NCBI RefSeq assembly: GCF_034274695.1
Contig: NZ_CP128362.1
Location: 2,046,001-2,110,000 of the forward strand
Reading direction: 5' to 3'
DNA: 64,000 nt
Source of the DNA: Chitinophaga sp. LS1
GTDB lineage: Bacteria; Bacteroidota; Bacteroidia; Chitinophagales; Chitinophagaceae
Positions 53,573 to 62,374 of this stretch are shown here, piece after piece. The notes below the pieces were generated by a model. The model made no database searches and was not told the origin of the DNA. It saw nothing but the letters and a program-made list of their open reading frames with translations. How positions within the stretch are numbered: position 1 is the first letter of the stretch; each line of letters begins with the position of its first letter. A program made the position numbers and the translations under genes.

Positions 53573-53578
53573 ATATGA

Positions 53579-54946
53579 TCAGAACAATCTGCTGTATACT
53601 TCATCGACGCGGCCTACGGGAATTACTTCAATATTGAATTTACTGAAGTCGGAACCTTTCTTATTATACCTGCTGACGAAGATCTTTTCGAAACCCAGTT
53701 TTTCTGCTTCTGCTATGCGCTGTTCGATACGGTTCACTGCGCGGATTTCACCACTCAGGCCTACTTCACCTGCAAAGCAGATCTTGCCGGCGATGGCAAT
53801 GTCTTCGTAAGAAGAAAGCAGTGCACATAGTACTGCCAGATCGATGGCAGGATCTTCTGCACGGATACCACCGGCGATATTGAGGAACACATCTTTGACA
53901 CCGAAGTGGAAGCCGCCTCTTTTTTCCAATACGGCGAGTAGCAATTGCAGACGACGCAGATCGAAGCCGGTCACAGTACGTTGTGGGGTACCATATACTG
54001 ATTGTGTAACGAGTGCCTGTACTTCGATGAGCATAGGACGCATACCTTCCATGGTAGAAGCGATAGCTACACCACTCAACAGATCTTCGCGCTGAGAGAT
54101 GAGTATTTCTGAAGGGTTGGTAACCTGTCGTAATCCGGTGCCGGTCATTTCGTAAATGCCCAGTTCTGCGGTGGAACCAAAACGATTTTTGATAGTACGC
54201 AATATGCGGTAAGCATAGTGTTGATCACCTTCAAATTGTAATACGGTATCCACCATATGTTCCAGAATTTTTGGACCTGCGATAGCACCATCTTTGGTGA
54301 TATGACCGATCAGAAATACGGGTACATGACTTTCTTTGGCGAAGCGTTGCATTTCGGCGGCGGTTTCCCTGATCTGGGATACGCTGCCGGGGGCAGATTC
54401 GATAAAAGGAGATTGCAACGTTTGTATAGAATCGATCACCACCAGTTGTGGGCGGAGTTTCTTTATCTCCTGAAAGATAGTCTGGGTATTGGTTTCCGTG
54501 AGCAGGTAGAACTGATCGTTGGTGGCCTGCAGGCGGTCTGCGCGCATCTTTATCTGAGAGGCACTTTCTTCACCGCTTACATATAATGTCGTGATATTTT
54601 TTAGTTGCAATGCATTTTGCAGGAAGAGTGTGCTCTTACCGATTCCTGGTTCACCACCTACGAGAACGAGTGATCCGGGAACAATACCGCCACCGAGTAC
54701 ACGGTTCAGTTCTACATCAGGAGTGAGTAGTCTTTCTTCTTCAACTGCGCTTACTTCGCTGAGGTTCACAATGTTATTACGACCATTCTCTTTTTCTGTT
54801 TGCCAGCTTTGATTACGTAGTGGAACATCTTTCTGAATTTTTTCTTCGACAAATGTATTCCATTGATTACAGGAAGGACATTTACCTGTCCACTTAGCTG
54901 ATTCATATCCACAATTCTGACAGAAGAATGCTGATTTTATTTTCAT
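53579..54946 (-). CDS. radA: DNA repair protein RadA
   Basis: A 455-residue RadA/Sms helicase-like ATPase that extends recombination D-loops. The zinc finger FFCQNCGYESAKWTGKCPSC is at residues 7-26, Walker A GGEPGIGKST near 97, and the RadA-specific KNRFG near 258. The C-terminal Lon-like domain follows (DVFLNIAGGIRAEDPAIDLAV). Length is normal. It heads a minus-strand group with comF 6 bp downstream. Confidence 0.95.
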   Translation of the reverse strand: MKIKSAFFCQNCGYESAKWTGKCPSCNQWNTFVEEKIQKDVPLRNQSWQTEKENGRNNIVNLSEVSAVEEERLLTPDVELNRVLGGGIVPGSLVLVGGEPGIGKSTLFLQNALQLKNITTLYVSGEESASQIKMRADRLQATNDQFYLLTETNTQTIFQEIKKLRPQLVVIDSIQTLQSPFIESAPGSVSQIRETAAEMQRFAKESHVPVFLIGHITKDGAIAGPKILEHMVDTVLQFEGDQHYAYRILRTIKNRFGSTAELGIYEMTGTGLRQVTNPSEILISQREDLLSGVAIASTMEGMRPMLIEVQALVTQSVYGTPQRTVTGFDLRRLQLLLAVLEKRGGFHFGVKDVFLNIAGGIRAEDPAIDLAVLCALLSSYEDIAIAGKICFAGEVGLSGEIRAVNRIEQRIAEAEKLGFEKIFVSRYNKKGSDFSKFNIEVIPVGRVDEVYSRLF

Positions 54947-55510
54947 GTAGCAAAGGTGATAAAAGCACTAAAAAAATGAGCAGTGCTATCGATAAAAAAA
55001 GTTAAAAAAGGGAAAAATTGGGGTGGGGAAAAAATGGCTCAAAAAGAAAAGAGCCAACAGAAGATTCTGCTGACTCTTTCTACTTACTAACCCATTAAAT
55101 TCAGGTCTAAATTACTAAATGGCTTCAGAATAAAAAAGTTTATTTAATCGATGTGAATAACTTTTGAGGAGTTTTTGTAATGTGACAGAACGGCTCCCAT
55201 AGCCTATTTCAGGGCTTCCCAGTATTTAATTATACTTTCATTGAATGGGCGTAAAAGGTTGATAAATAGGATTGATAACGCCCAAAAATATATATGAAAA
55301 ACGGATCATAAGAGGCTTATTCTTATATGTCATATAGTCCGAATTTATGACTTAAAAATCACAATTAAGGACATAATGGCAGTGTTAAATTTGTGGTTGT
55401 CAGGTCGCGGAGGAGTTTGTCGGATAGTTTCTTAAGGAAATCATAAATCCTTTAAAAAGGGTTGTTTTGGAGGGGAATTTGATCTTAAAAAGTAAATAAT
55501 TGTTCTATTT
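54947..55510. other. 564-bp AT-rich intergenic region
   Basis: Divergent gap between radA and the YugP-like gene. It holds an imperfect hairpin near 55038-55082 and a looser one at about 55247-55287 (GGGCGT with ACGCCC). I see no open frame with coding character and recognise no RNA family. A small RNA cannot be excluded. Confidence 0.5.
55038..55082. terminator. Imperfect hairpin, possible terminator-like element
   Basis: AAAGAGCCAACAGAA pairs with TTCTGCTGACTCTTT with two mismatches, around a short loop. No gene ends beside it on either strand, so it may end an unseen transcript. Confidence 0.45.
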
Positions 55511-56200
55511 ATGACACCTGGAATGTTGATAGTATCGCTGATTTTTGTTGGGATCAGCATGCTGGTGAGTTACCGGTTACAGGGGAAATTCAGGGAATAC
55601 AGTGGGATACCTACCTCATCCGGGCTAACCGGGAAGCAGATAGCACAGAAGATGTTGAATGATAATGGGATATATGACGTGCAGGTGATATCTGTGGATG
55701 GTTTTCTGACTGATCATTATGACCCCACCAACAAAACAGTGAATTTAAGTCCGGAGGTATATTCCGGGGCGAATGTAGCGGCCGCGGCGGTGGCTGCCCA
55801 TGAGTGCGGGCATGCGATTCAGCACAAAAATGCCTATGCCTGGCTGGGTTTAAGGTCCAGGTTGGTACCGATGGTACAGTTTAGCTCTCAGTGGTTGCAG
55901 TTTGTGCTGATGATCGGGGTTTTTGCCCTTTACTGGACGTCTGCGCCGTTGCTGATAGGCATAATATTATTTGGGCTGACCACTTTGTTTGCGTTGGTGA
56001 CGCTGCCGGTCGAGTTCGATGCTTCGCGGAGGGCTTTGATCTGGCTGGACAATACTAATGTGATGAGGCGGCAGGAGCATGACAAGGCAAAGGATGCTCT
56101 TTGGTGGGCGGCTATGACCTATGTAGTGTCGGCGGTTGCTTCGGTGGTGATGCTGGTACAGTATATCTTTTTATTCCTGGGCGCAAGGGACAGGAATTAA
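55511..56200 (+). CDS. YugP-like zinc metallopeptidase
   Basis: A 229-residue membrane protein. An N-terminal helix (GMLIVSLIFVGISMLVSYRLQ) is followed by DHYDPTNKTVNLSPEVYSG and the zinc motif HECGHAIQH near residues 97-105 (HExxH form), then two or three more helices. This is the YugP/DUF zinc-protease family found in many bacteria; substrates are unknown. It stands alone before the ribosomal genes, with its own terminator. Confidence 0.9.
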   Translation: MTPGMLIVSLIFVGISMLVSYRLQGKFREYSGIPTSSGLTGKQIAQKMLNDNGIYDVQVISVDGFLTDHYDPTNKTVNLSPEVYSGANVAAAAVAAHECGHAIQHKNAYAWLGLRSRLVPMVQFSSQWLQFVLMIGVFALYWTSAPLLIGIILFGLTTLFALVTLPVEFDASRRALIWLDNTNVMRRQEHDKAKDALWWAAMTYVVSAVASVVMLVQYIFLFLGARDRN

Positions 56201-56232
56201 TAAACAAACACTTTATGTCATAATCGTGTGGG

Positions 56233-56263
56233 GCCGGAAGTAAGAGACTGCTTCCGGCTTTTC
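56233..56263 (+). terminator. Terminator after the YugP-like gene
   Basis: GCCGGAAG pairs with CTTCCGGC around a 10-nt loop, followed by TTTTC. Confidence 0.8.
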
Positions 56264-56443
56264 TATTTATATAATTTACGCTATATGTGTTCTAGGTTGA
56301 AAAACAGTATGAAAACAGCTCAGGGAATTATTCCACTTACTATGTTAATAATTCTAGGTCAAAATATTTATTGAAAATCAATACATTGTGAAGGTGCTTG
56401 TAAAAAATGTCTCAAAAAGTATGGTTATTCAAAGTATGTGATT

Positions 56444-56451
56444 TAACTTTG
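56444..56451 (+). promoter_or_regulatory. -7 element before rplM
   Basis: TAACTTTG, exact to TAnnTTTG, 52 bp before the rplM ATG. No clear -33 TTTG. Confidence 0.45.
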
Positions 56452-56503
56452 CGTTCCCAATTTGTGTGGGATCATATTTCAAGCGTAAATTTTATTTACT
56501 ATA

Positions 56504-56947
56504 ATGAATACTTTAAGCTTCAAGACTAAATCTGCCAACGACGCAACTGTAGTGCGTGACTGGCATATTGTAGACGCTACCAACCTGACACTGGGTAGGA
56601 TGAGCGCGAAGATTGCGTCCATTTTAAGAGGTAAGAACAAGCCTTACTATACTCCTCACACTGATTGTGGAGATTTCGTAATCATCATCAATGCAGAAAA
56701 GATCCAGTTGACTGGTAATAAATGGAATGACAAGGAATATCTGACTTATTCAGGTTATCCAGGTGGTCAGAAATCAGAGACTGCAAAGGAACTGATCCGT
56801 CGTCGTCCAGAAGTAGTGATCGAAAGAGCTGTTAAGGGCATGCTGCCTAAGAATCGTCTGGGTCGTGCTATGTACAAAAAGCTGTTTGTATATGCCGGCG
56901 CTGAGCATCCACATGCTGCGCAGAAACCTAAATCCTTAACTTTCTAA
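56504..56947 (+). CDS. rplM: 50S ribosomal protein L13
   Basis: A 147-residue L13 (uL13). Family blocks are [25 protein letters not shown], the [19 protein letters not shown] segment, and HSGYPGG-like [17 protein letters not shown], then [35 protein letters not shown]13 is an early 50S assembly protein. It precedes rpsI by 14 bp, the usual L13-S9 pair. The N-terminal ten residues are slightly longer than in E. coli. Confidence 0.97.
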   Translation: MNTLSFKTKSANDATVVRDWHIVDATNLTLGRMSAKIASILRGKNKPYYTPHTDCGDFVIIINAEKIQLTGNKWNDKEYLTYSGYPGGQKSETAKELIRRRPEVVIERAVKGMLPKNRLGRAMYKKLFVYAGAEHPHAAQKPKSLTF

Positions 56948-56961
56948 TTTTTCTCTGATAC

Positions 56962-57351
56962 ATGGAAAAGCAAAAAAATACTATTGGTCGTCGTAAGGAA
57001 GCCGTAGCTCGCGTGTATATCAGCAAGGGCACTGGTGCAATTACAATCAACGACAAAGACTATAAAGAATATTTCGCGCTGGTTTACCTGCAGAATCAGG
57101 TAGAATTGCCGTTGAAAACTATCGACGCTCTGGATAAATTTGATATAAAGGTAAATGCTGCTGGTGGTGGTATCAAGGGTCAGGCTGAGGCAGTGAAACT
57201 GGGTATTGCACGTGGTCTGTGTGAGGTGAACATCGAGTTCCGCCCTGCACTGAAAGCGGCTGGATTGCTGAAACGTGATCCTAGAGGCGTTGAACGTAAG
57301 AAACCAGGTAAAGCTAAAGCTAGAAGAAGCTTCCAGTTCTCTAAACGCTAA
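56962..57351 (+). CDS. rpsI: 30S ribosomal protein S9
   Basis: A 129-residue S9 (uS9). It begins IGRRKEAVARVYISKGTG, contains GGGIKGQAEAVKLGIARGL, and ends in RKKPGKAKARRSFQFSKR, the basic tail reaching the P-site tRNA. The final residues SKR match the universal tail. It follows rplM by 14 bp and precedes rpsB by 77 bp. Confidence 0.97.
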   Translation: MEKQKNTIGRRKEAVARVYISKGTGAITINDKDYKEYFALVYLQNQVELPLKTIDALDKFDIKVNAAGGGIKGQAEAVKLGIARGLCEVNIEFRPALKAAGLLKRDPRGVERKKPGKAKARRSFQFSKR

Positions 57352-57428
57352 TCGTGATGAATGCGTGGTGGTAGTATATACCCATCGCAGATTATTAACA
57401 TTGACCTTTTATAACAGAGTATAATAAC

Positions 57429-58436
57429 ATGGAAAATAATACCTCATTGCAGCAGCAGTTACTGGAGGCTGGTGTACACTTCGGTCACCTGAAGAAGAAA
57501 TGGAATCCAAAGATGCTGCCTTACATTTTCGCAGAAAAGAAAGGTATTCACATCATAGATCTGAATAAAACCGTTGAAGGTTTACAGGATGCAGCAGCAG
57601 CCCTGAAATCTATCGCTAAGAGCGGTAAAAAGATCATGTTCGTTGCAACAAAAAAGCAAGCTAAAGAAATCGTAGCAGAAGCGGCTAAGCGTGTAAACAT
57701 GCCTTACGTGACTGAAAGATGGTTAGGTGGTATGCTTACCAACTTTTCCACTATCCGTAAGAGCGTGAAGAAAATGCAGAGCATTGAGAAAATGCTGACT
57801 GATGGTACTTTCGATAGCATTACTAAGAAAGAGCGTCTTACCTTAACACGTGATAAGGAGAAAATGGAGAAAGTTCTGGGTGGTATCGCTCAGCTGGCTC
57901 GTGTTCCTGCAGCGCTGTTCCTGGTTGACATCAGCCATGAGCACATTGCACTGGCAGAAGCTCGTCGTCTGGGTATCTCCACCTTCGGTATGGTAGATAC
58001 TAACTCCGATCCTACCAAGGTAGACTTCGCAGTACCAGCGAACGATGATGCTACTAAATCTATCGCAATCATCACTAACTATATCGCTGCAGCAATTGCA
58101 GAAGGTCTGGCTGAAAGAGCGAATGAGAAAACTGACGACGTAGTAGAAGAGGAAGAAGAAGACAACAAGGCACTGAAGTTCGAACTCGAAGGTGGTGATG
58201 ATCGTGGTGGTGAGAGAGGTCGTAAGCCAGGTGGTCGTGGTCCAGGTGGTCCAGGTGGCAACAACAACCGCCCAGGTGGTGGTGGTGGTGGCAACCGTCC
58301 AGGTGGCAATAACAATCGTCCAGGTGGTGGTGGTAACCGTCCAGGTGGCGGTGGTAACCGTCCAGGCGGCGGTGGCGGCGGACAACGTCGTCCTGCAGGT
58401 TCTGGTGGTAGCAGACCAGGTGGTGGCGGAAGATAA
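57429..58436 (+). CDS. rpsB: 30S ribosomal protein S2 with Gly/Arg/Asn-rich extension
   Basis: A 335-residue S2 (uS2), about 95 residues longer than E. coli S2. Residues 1-235 are the normal S2 core ([57 protein letters not shown]). An acidic stretch EEEEED near 240 is followed, from about residue 256, by a tail made mostly of G, R, P and N, with repeats of NRPGGGG and a close in [10 protein letters not shown]. The tail resembles RGG-type RNA-binding disorder. It precedes tsf. Confidence 0.95.
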   Translation: MENNTSLQQQLLEAGVHFGHLKKKWNPKMLPYIFAEKKGIHIIDLNKTVEGLQDAAAALKSIAKSGKKIMFVATKKQAKEIVAEAAKRVNMPYVTERWLGGMLTNFSTIRKSVKKMQSIEKMLTDGTFDSITKKERLTLTRDKEKMEKVLGGIAQLARVPAALFLVDISHEHIALAEARRLGISTFGMVDTNSDPTKVDFAVPANDDATKSIAIITNYIAAAIAEGLAERANEKTDDVVEEEEEDNKALKFELEGGDDRGGERGRKPGGRGPGGPGGNNNRPGGGGGGNRPGGNNNRPGGGGNRPGGGGNRPGGGGGGQRRPAGSGGSRPGGGGR

Positions 58437-58458
58437 TTCTGTTCATGACTAAATAGAT

Positions 58459-58504
58459 CAATTGCGAACCGTGGACAGCTTACCTGATCTGTGGTTCGCA
58501 ATTG
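58459..58504 (+). promoter_or_regulatory. 12-bp inverted repeat between rpsB and tsf
   Basis: CAATTGCGAACC at 58459-58470 is the exact reverse complement of 58493-58504, with a 22-nt loop. No T-run follows, so a partial attenuator, processing site or stabilising stem is more likely than a full terminator. Confidence 0.6.
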
Positions 58505-58569
58505 GTCATATAAACCGGACAAGTAGCAAAATTCATATAAACTTAATACTCTTAAACTCATTATAAGTT

Positions 58570-59397
58570 ATGGCAGCAACAATTACAGCAGCTGATGTTA
58601 ACAAACTGCGTCAGCAGACAGGTGCAGGCATGATGGATTGCAGAAAGGCGCTGGTAGAAAGCGATGGTGATTTTGAAAAAGCAGTTGATTATCTGCGTAA
58701 GAAAGGCCAGAAAGTAGCCGCTTTACGTTCTGACCGTGAAACTAAAGAAGGTGTTATCATTGCTAAGACTGCTGCTGATGGCCAGACTGGTGTGGTAGTA
58801 GCCCTGGGTTGCGAAACTGACTTCGTAGCTAAGAATGAAGATTTCATCAAGTTTGCTCAGTCTCTGGTAGACCTGGCACTGACTTCCGGTGTTAACACCG
58901 TAGAAGAACTGGGTGCTGCTAGCCTGGATGGTGCAACTGTAAATGATAAAGTAAACGACCAGGTTGCTAAAATCGGTGAGAAAATCACCCTGGCACGTTT
59001 CGAAAAAATCACTGCTGCTTCTGTAACTGCTTATATCCACGGTAACTACCGCATGGGTGTACTGGTAGGTTTCAACGAAGCTGTAGCTGAAGAAGTAGGT
59101 AAAGATGTGGCAATGCAGATCGCTGCTATGAACCCAATCGCTGTTGATGCGGCTGGTGTTTCTGAAGATCTGATTGCACGTGAAAAAGCAATCGCTCTTG
59201 AGCAGATCGCTGCTGAAGGTAAAACCGGAGACATGGCTGAGAAAATTGCTATGGGTAAGGTGAACAAGTTCTTCAAAGACAACACCCTGTTACAGCAGGC
59301 GTTTGTAAAAGATAATAATAAGACTGTTGCTGATTATCTGAAGTCTGTAAGTGCAGGCCTGAAGGTAACAGGATTCAGCAGAATTGCATTGGGATAA
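58570..59397 (+). CDS. tsf: Elongation factor Ts
   Basis: A 275-residue EF-Ts, the nucleotide exchange factor of EF-Tu. The N-terminal UBA-like domain begins ITAADVNKLRQQTGAGMMDCRKALVE, followed by the core with LGCETDFVAKNEDF (the TDFV motif that contacts EF-Tu). The C-terminal helix includes KVTGFSRIALG. The length is close to the E. coli protein. It is 133 bp after rpsB, with an inverted repeat in the gap, and ends in a strong terminator before pyrH. Confidence 0.97.
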   Translation: MAATITAADVNKLRQQTGAGMMDCRKALVESDGDFEKAVDYLRKKGQKVAALRSDRETKEGVIIAKTAADGQTGVVVALGCETDFVAKNEDFIKFAQSLVDLALTSGVNTVEELGAASLDGATVNDKVNDQVAKIGEKITLARFEKITAASVTAYIHGNYRMGVLVGFNEAVAEEVGKDVAMQIAAMNPIAVDAAGVSEDLIAREKAIALEQIAAEGKTGDMAEKIAMGKVNKFFKDNTLLQQAFVKDNNKTVADYLKSVSAGLKVTGFSRIALG

Positions 59398-59412
59398 TAT
59401 AATCCCGGTCAG

Positions 59413-59444
59413 AAAAGGAGAGAAGTTTTTCTCTCCTTTTTTTT
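59413..59444 (+). terminator. Terminator after tsf
   Basis: AAAAGGAGAGAA pairs with TTCTCTCCTTTT, followed by four more T. Confidence 0.88.
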
Positions 59445-59517
59445 GTGCCTAACAGAAATCATGTAGTGTCAACGAAGGGTAATCCTGCCCCGAAAATTCC
59501 GCGTTCCGCATTTTTTG

Positions 59518-59525
59518 TATCTTCG
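59518..59525 (+). promoter_or_regulatory. Candidate -7 element before pyrH
   Basis: TATCTTCG, one base from TAnnTTTG, 52 bp before the pyrH ATG; identical to the box before ybaB. Confidence 0.4.
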
Positions 59526-59577
59526 GGGCGCAGTAACCGATAACTATCTTCATCTTAATATATCATTTTCAATAGTC

Positions 59578-60291
59578 ATGTTGCCAAAGTACAAGCGTAT
59601 TTTACTTAAACTAAGCGGTGAGGCCCTGATGGGCGAAGGTAATTACGGGATCGATCACAAGGTGATCTCACAGTATGCATACGATATTAAAGCTGCTACT
59701 GATCTGGGCGTGCAGGTTGCGGTCGTGATCGGTGGTGGTAACATCTATCGTGGTATGAACGAAAAAGAGACAGGTATTGAGCGTGCTCAGGGCGACTACA
59801 TGGGGATGCTGGCAACAGTTATCAATGGTATGGCCATGCAGAGTGGTCTGGAAAAGGTTGGTTTATATACCCGCCTGCAATCTGCTATCAAAATGGAGCA
59901 GATCGCAGAGCCTTATATCCGCCGCCGTGCCATTCGCCACCTGGAAAAAGGTCGTGTTGTGATCTTTGGTGCCGGTACCGGTAACCCGTACTTCACTACA
60001 GATACTGCTGCTTCCCTGCGTGCGATCGAGATCCAGGCTGATGTGATCCTGAAAGGAACCCGTGTAGATGGTATCTATACCGCTGATCCGGAAAAAGATC
60101 CAACCGCTACAAAATTTGAAACCATTACCTTCTCTGAGGTGTATCAGAAATCACTGAATGTGATGGATATGACCGCTTTCACACTGTGCCAGGAGAATAA
60201 ACTCCCGATTATCGTGTTTGACATGAATCGTCCGGGCAATCTGCTGCAGGTGATTATGGGAAAGAATGTGGGGACACTTGTAAAAGCATAA
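59578..60291 (+). CDS. pyrH: UMP kinase
   Basis: A 237-residue hexameric UMP kinase converting UMP + ATP to UDP. The ATG at 59578 gives [19 protein letters not shown], the family start; the longer frame begins with a TTG inside the promoter. Motifs follow: [27 protein letters not shown] (UMP site), [19 protein letters not shown] and [11 protein letters not shown]. In many bacteria frr is directly downstream; here pyrH ends in a hairpin and frr is absent from the window. Confidence 0.96.
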   Translation: MLPKYKRILLKLSGEALMGEGNYGIDHKVISQYAYDIKAATDLGVQVAVVIGGGNIYRGMNEKETGIERAQGDYMGMLATVINGMAMQSGLEKVGLYTRLQSAIKMEQIAEPYIRRRAIRHLEKGRVVIFGAGTGNPYFTTDTAASLRAIEIQADVILKGTRVDGIYTADPEKDPTATKFETITFSEVYQKSLNVMDMTAFTLCQENKLPIIVFDMNRPGNLLQVIMGKNVGTLVKA

Positions 60292-60305
60292 ACTTATTTG
60301 GAATT

Positions 60306-60328
60306 GGGGAATTGCTAAGCAATTCCCC
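60306..60328. terminator. Hairpin between pyrH and the DUF3298 gene
   Basis: GGGGAATTGC, loop TAA, GCAATTCCCC; a perfect 10-bp stem between convergent genes, without a T-run. Confidence 0.65.
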
Positions 60329-60336
60329 GATTGCTC

Positions 60337-61422
60337 TTATTTCAGGTATGCTTTGAGCTCCGTAAAGGGTAAGTACAAAGTAATCTGCCCCATTGCATAA
60401 GGCCCGATCTCATACGGGGTATAGCAGAACCCAATTCCCTTGTCCGTGATGAAGAAGTTCTCATTCACGGGGATCTGATCGACCAGCAACTGGTCTTTCA
60501 ATGTGTTTTCCTCACTTACCCAGAAAACTCTTCTGTACGCTTTTTCCAGCAATGCTGGTAATGCCTCTTTATAGCCCGGTTTAAAGAGGTCTTCTGTCGT
60601 TAATACTTTCTTCTTCTTCAGATCTAAAACCTTGTAAATAGAGCCGTAATTGCCATGTGCGCCACCTGTATACTCATAGGTAAATGATTCAACGCTCAGG
60701 TAAGGATAATGGTTATACACTACTCTCATATCAGCATCGGCTGACCAGCTGGCGGTGGCAGGAATTTCCTCTGTGGTATCGATATCTTTTTCAGTCGTTT
60801 TGTAAGTGACGAGGAAGGAGTCAATATCCCTTCGGAGGTAGCGAACCGGATTGTCCAGGGAAGGGTTGCCGGTGACCGTGTTGCGAATGAAAGCCTTTGT
60901 CTCCTCATCCAGGGTGGGCGCCGGCCAGATAACTGCGTTAGTAGCTACCGCTACCGGGGAGGCAGGATTGCCAGGCAGCAGCTTTGCAGAATCTTCTCCA
61001 TAATGTACACTCAGGGGAGTGGTCTCTTTCATATCAGGTGTAAGGGTGTACTCATAGGTAGTCCCTTTTCCTCTCCATTTGCCCTTATATACACCTGCAC
61101 TGTCCAGTATACCTGTGAAGAAGCGTTCTTCCTTTTCATCCGTACTCTCATACAATACCAGCATTTTGTTCTGGTCCAGGTTTCCCCAGATGGCGATCGG
61201 CTCCCCGGTTTCTTCGTAACTATAATATCCACGGTACATGGCCGGATTGGCTTTGGTCAGTTCCATCGTAATGTTCTTACCTGCCAGCGTACCTTTCAAT
61301 TGTACATAAAAGTAGGGCGTGGTCTTGAAATTGGGGAGGCTTGCAGCAGCCTGTTTGGGATGCCTGTCGCCACAGGATATCAGTAAAATAGCTGAGATAG
61401 TAAAAAGGAGTATGGTTCTCAT
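60337..61422 (-). CDS. DUF4163/DUF3298 lipoprotein (RsiV-like fold)
   Basis: A 361-residue lipoprotein with signal MRTILLFTISAILLISC. Residues about 30-150 are a beta-rich unknown domain with YYSYEETGEPIAIWG. The C-terminal 200 residues show the DUF4163 region and a DUF3298 domain: YPYLSVESFTYEYTGGAHGNYG, then LDLKKKKVLTTEDLFKPG, and the closing YEIGPYAMGQITLYLPFTELKAYL. This pair occurs in RsiV anti-sigma factors and the deacetylase PdaC; no transmembrane anti-sigma helix or catalytic block is seen here. Function unknown, probably periplasmic. Confidence 0.82.
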   Translation of the reverse strand: MRTILLFTISAILLISCGDRHPKQAAASLPNFKTTPYFYVQLKGTLAGKNITMELTKANPAMYRGYYSYEETGEPIAIWGNLDQNKMLVLYESTDEKEERFFTGILDSAGVYKGKWRGKGTTYEYTLTPDMKETTPLSVHYGEDSAKLLPGNPASPVAVATNAVIWPAPTLDEETKAFIRNTVTGNPSLDNPVRYLRRDIDSFLVTYKTTEKDIDTTEEIPATASWSADADMRVVYNHYPYLSVESFTYEYTGGAHGNYGSIYKVLDLKKKKVLTTEDLFKPGYKEALPALLEKAYRRVFWVSEENTLKDQLLVDQIPVNENFFITDKGIGFCYTPYEIGPYAMGQITLYLPFTELKAYLK

Positions 61423-61514
61423 GCGTTAAAATTAATAATTATTCATATTCTTTTATCGCGTTGGATGCTGATGACAATCAAGCATTTTAGCATTTTCATG
61501 CAGGGGGCAACCTG

Positions 61515-61522
61515 TATCTTTG
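61515..61522 (+). promoter_or_regulatory. -7 element of the pdxH promoter
   Basis: TATCTTTG, exact to TAnnTTTG, 20 bp before the ATG at 61543, with TTTT 18 bp upstream. It supports that ATG over upstream ones. Confidence 0.5.
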
Positions 61523-61542
61523 TATCCGTAAAATATTGGCCA

Positions 61543-62187
61543 ATGCTAAATAAAAAAGTTGCTGACCTGCGTAAGGATTATACCCTTGCCGAGCTGGACG
61601 AAAAAGAAGTAGCCCAGGATCCCTTTCAACAATTTGAAAAGTGGTGGAATGATGCCATCACCGGAGAGATAGACGAAGCCAATGCGATGACGCTGGCCAC
61701 CAGTAGCTCCGCAGGTATTCCTACTACCCGCATCGTATTGCTGAAGAGCTTTGATGCAGATGGTTTTGTGTTTTTTACCAATTATGATAGCCGTAAAGGT
61801 CATGAAATGGCGGCTAATCCGCATGTATCCCTGTTGTTTTTCTGGAAAGAACTGCAAAGGCAGGTGCGTATAGATGGAATTGTATCCAAAGTGGATGCGG
61901 GGATGAGTAATGAATATTACAACAGCCGTCCGCTGGGTAGTCGTATTGGTGCTATTGCTTCTCCACAGAGTAAGGTGATTCCTAACAGGAATTTCCTGGA
62001 AGAGCAGGTAAAAACAGTGACTGAAAAATATGAGAAGAATGCGCCTGAGAGACCGGAAAACTGGGGTGGGTATATTGTGAAACCGGTTGCAATTGAGTTT
62101 TGGCAGGGCCGCGGTAGCCGGCTTCATGACCGTATCCAGTACAGTCAGGAAGGGAGTAGCTGGAAGATAGAGCGCCTGGCGCCGTGA
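61543..62187 (+). CDS. pdxH: Pyridoxine/pyridoxamine 5'-phosphate oxidase
   Basis: A 214-residue FMN enzyme forming pyridoxal 5'-phosphate. The ATG at 61543 (MLNKKVADLRKDYTLAELDE) is chosen over one at 61465 because the intervening sequence holds the promoter. Family blocks: PFQQFEKWWNDAI, PTTRIVLLKSFDADGFVFFTNYDSRKG, SRIGAIASPQSKVI and the C-terminal FWQGRGSRLHDRIQY with the conserved Arg and His. Single gene, ending in a terminator shared with the convergent bTHX gene. Confidence 0.96.
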   Translation: MLNKKVADLRKDYTLAELDEKEVAQDPFQQFEKWWNDAITGEIDEANAMTLATSSSAGIPTTRIVLLKSFDADGFVFFTNYDSRKGHEMAANPHVSLLFFWKELQRQVRIDGIVSKVDAGMSNEYYNSRPLGSRIGAIASPQSKVIPNRNFLEEQVKTVTEKYEKNAPERPENWGGYIVKPVAIEFWQGRGSRLHDRIQYSQEGSSWKIERLAP

Positions 62188-62202
62188 TGATAAAAGAAAT
62201 TA

Positions 62203-62240
62203 TAAGAGGCTGATCATGATTAAGTGGTCAGCCTCTTTAA
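62203..62240. terminator. Bidirectional terminator (pdxH / bTHX)
   Basis: AAGAGGCTGA pairs with TCAGCCTCTT around a loop of about 15 nt, with A- and T-rich flanks. Confidence 0.8.
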
Positions 62241-62245
62241 TAATT

Positions 62246-62374
62246 TTAGGCTTGTTTTGCAGCAGCCTTTGCAGCTTTAACAGCAGCAGCTTTAGCTGGC
62301 TTAGCAGGTCTTGATTTTCCGAAAGAACCACTGAAAATCTTACCTTTTTTGGTTTTGATATCACCTCTACCCAT
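62246..62374 (-). CDS. 30S ribosomal protein bTHX
   Basis: A 42-residue protein, MGRGDIKTKKGKIFSGSFGK followed by SRPAKPAKAA and an Ala/Lys tail. The core MGRGDIKTKxGKIxxGSFGKxRP is the signature of THX, a small basic peptide first known from the Thermus 30S head and widely present in Bacteroidota. It fits in a cavity among rRNA helices and stabilises them. The tail of KAA repeats is longer than in Thermus. It lies between pdxH and HU on the minus strand and has its own terminator region. Confidence 0.93.
   Translation of the reverse strand: MGRGDIKTKKGKIFSGSFGKSRPAKPAKAAAVKAAKAAAKQA

Larger units (their letters stand above)
56201..56503. other. Leader region of the ribosomal operon
   Basis: A 303-bp gap with the YugP terminator at its left end and the rplM -7 box near its right end. 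No ribosomal-protein autoregulatory structure was recognised. A 29-codon frame at 56285 looks like chance. Confidence 0.5.

Noticed and set aside
56285..56374. A 29-codon frame upstream of rplM with a hydrophobic end
   Set aside because: No promoter, no similarity to any leader peptide that I know, and length within chance for AT-rich DNA.
58079..58561. Long Pro/Gly-rich and Val-rich frames on both strands over the rpsB tail
   Set aside because: They are frame shadows of the repetitive GGTGGT-type codons in the S2 extension.
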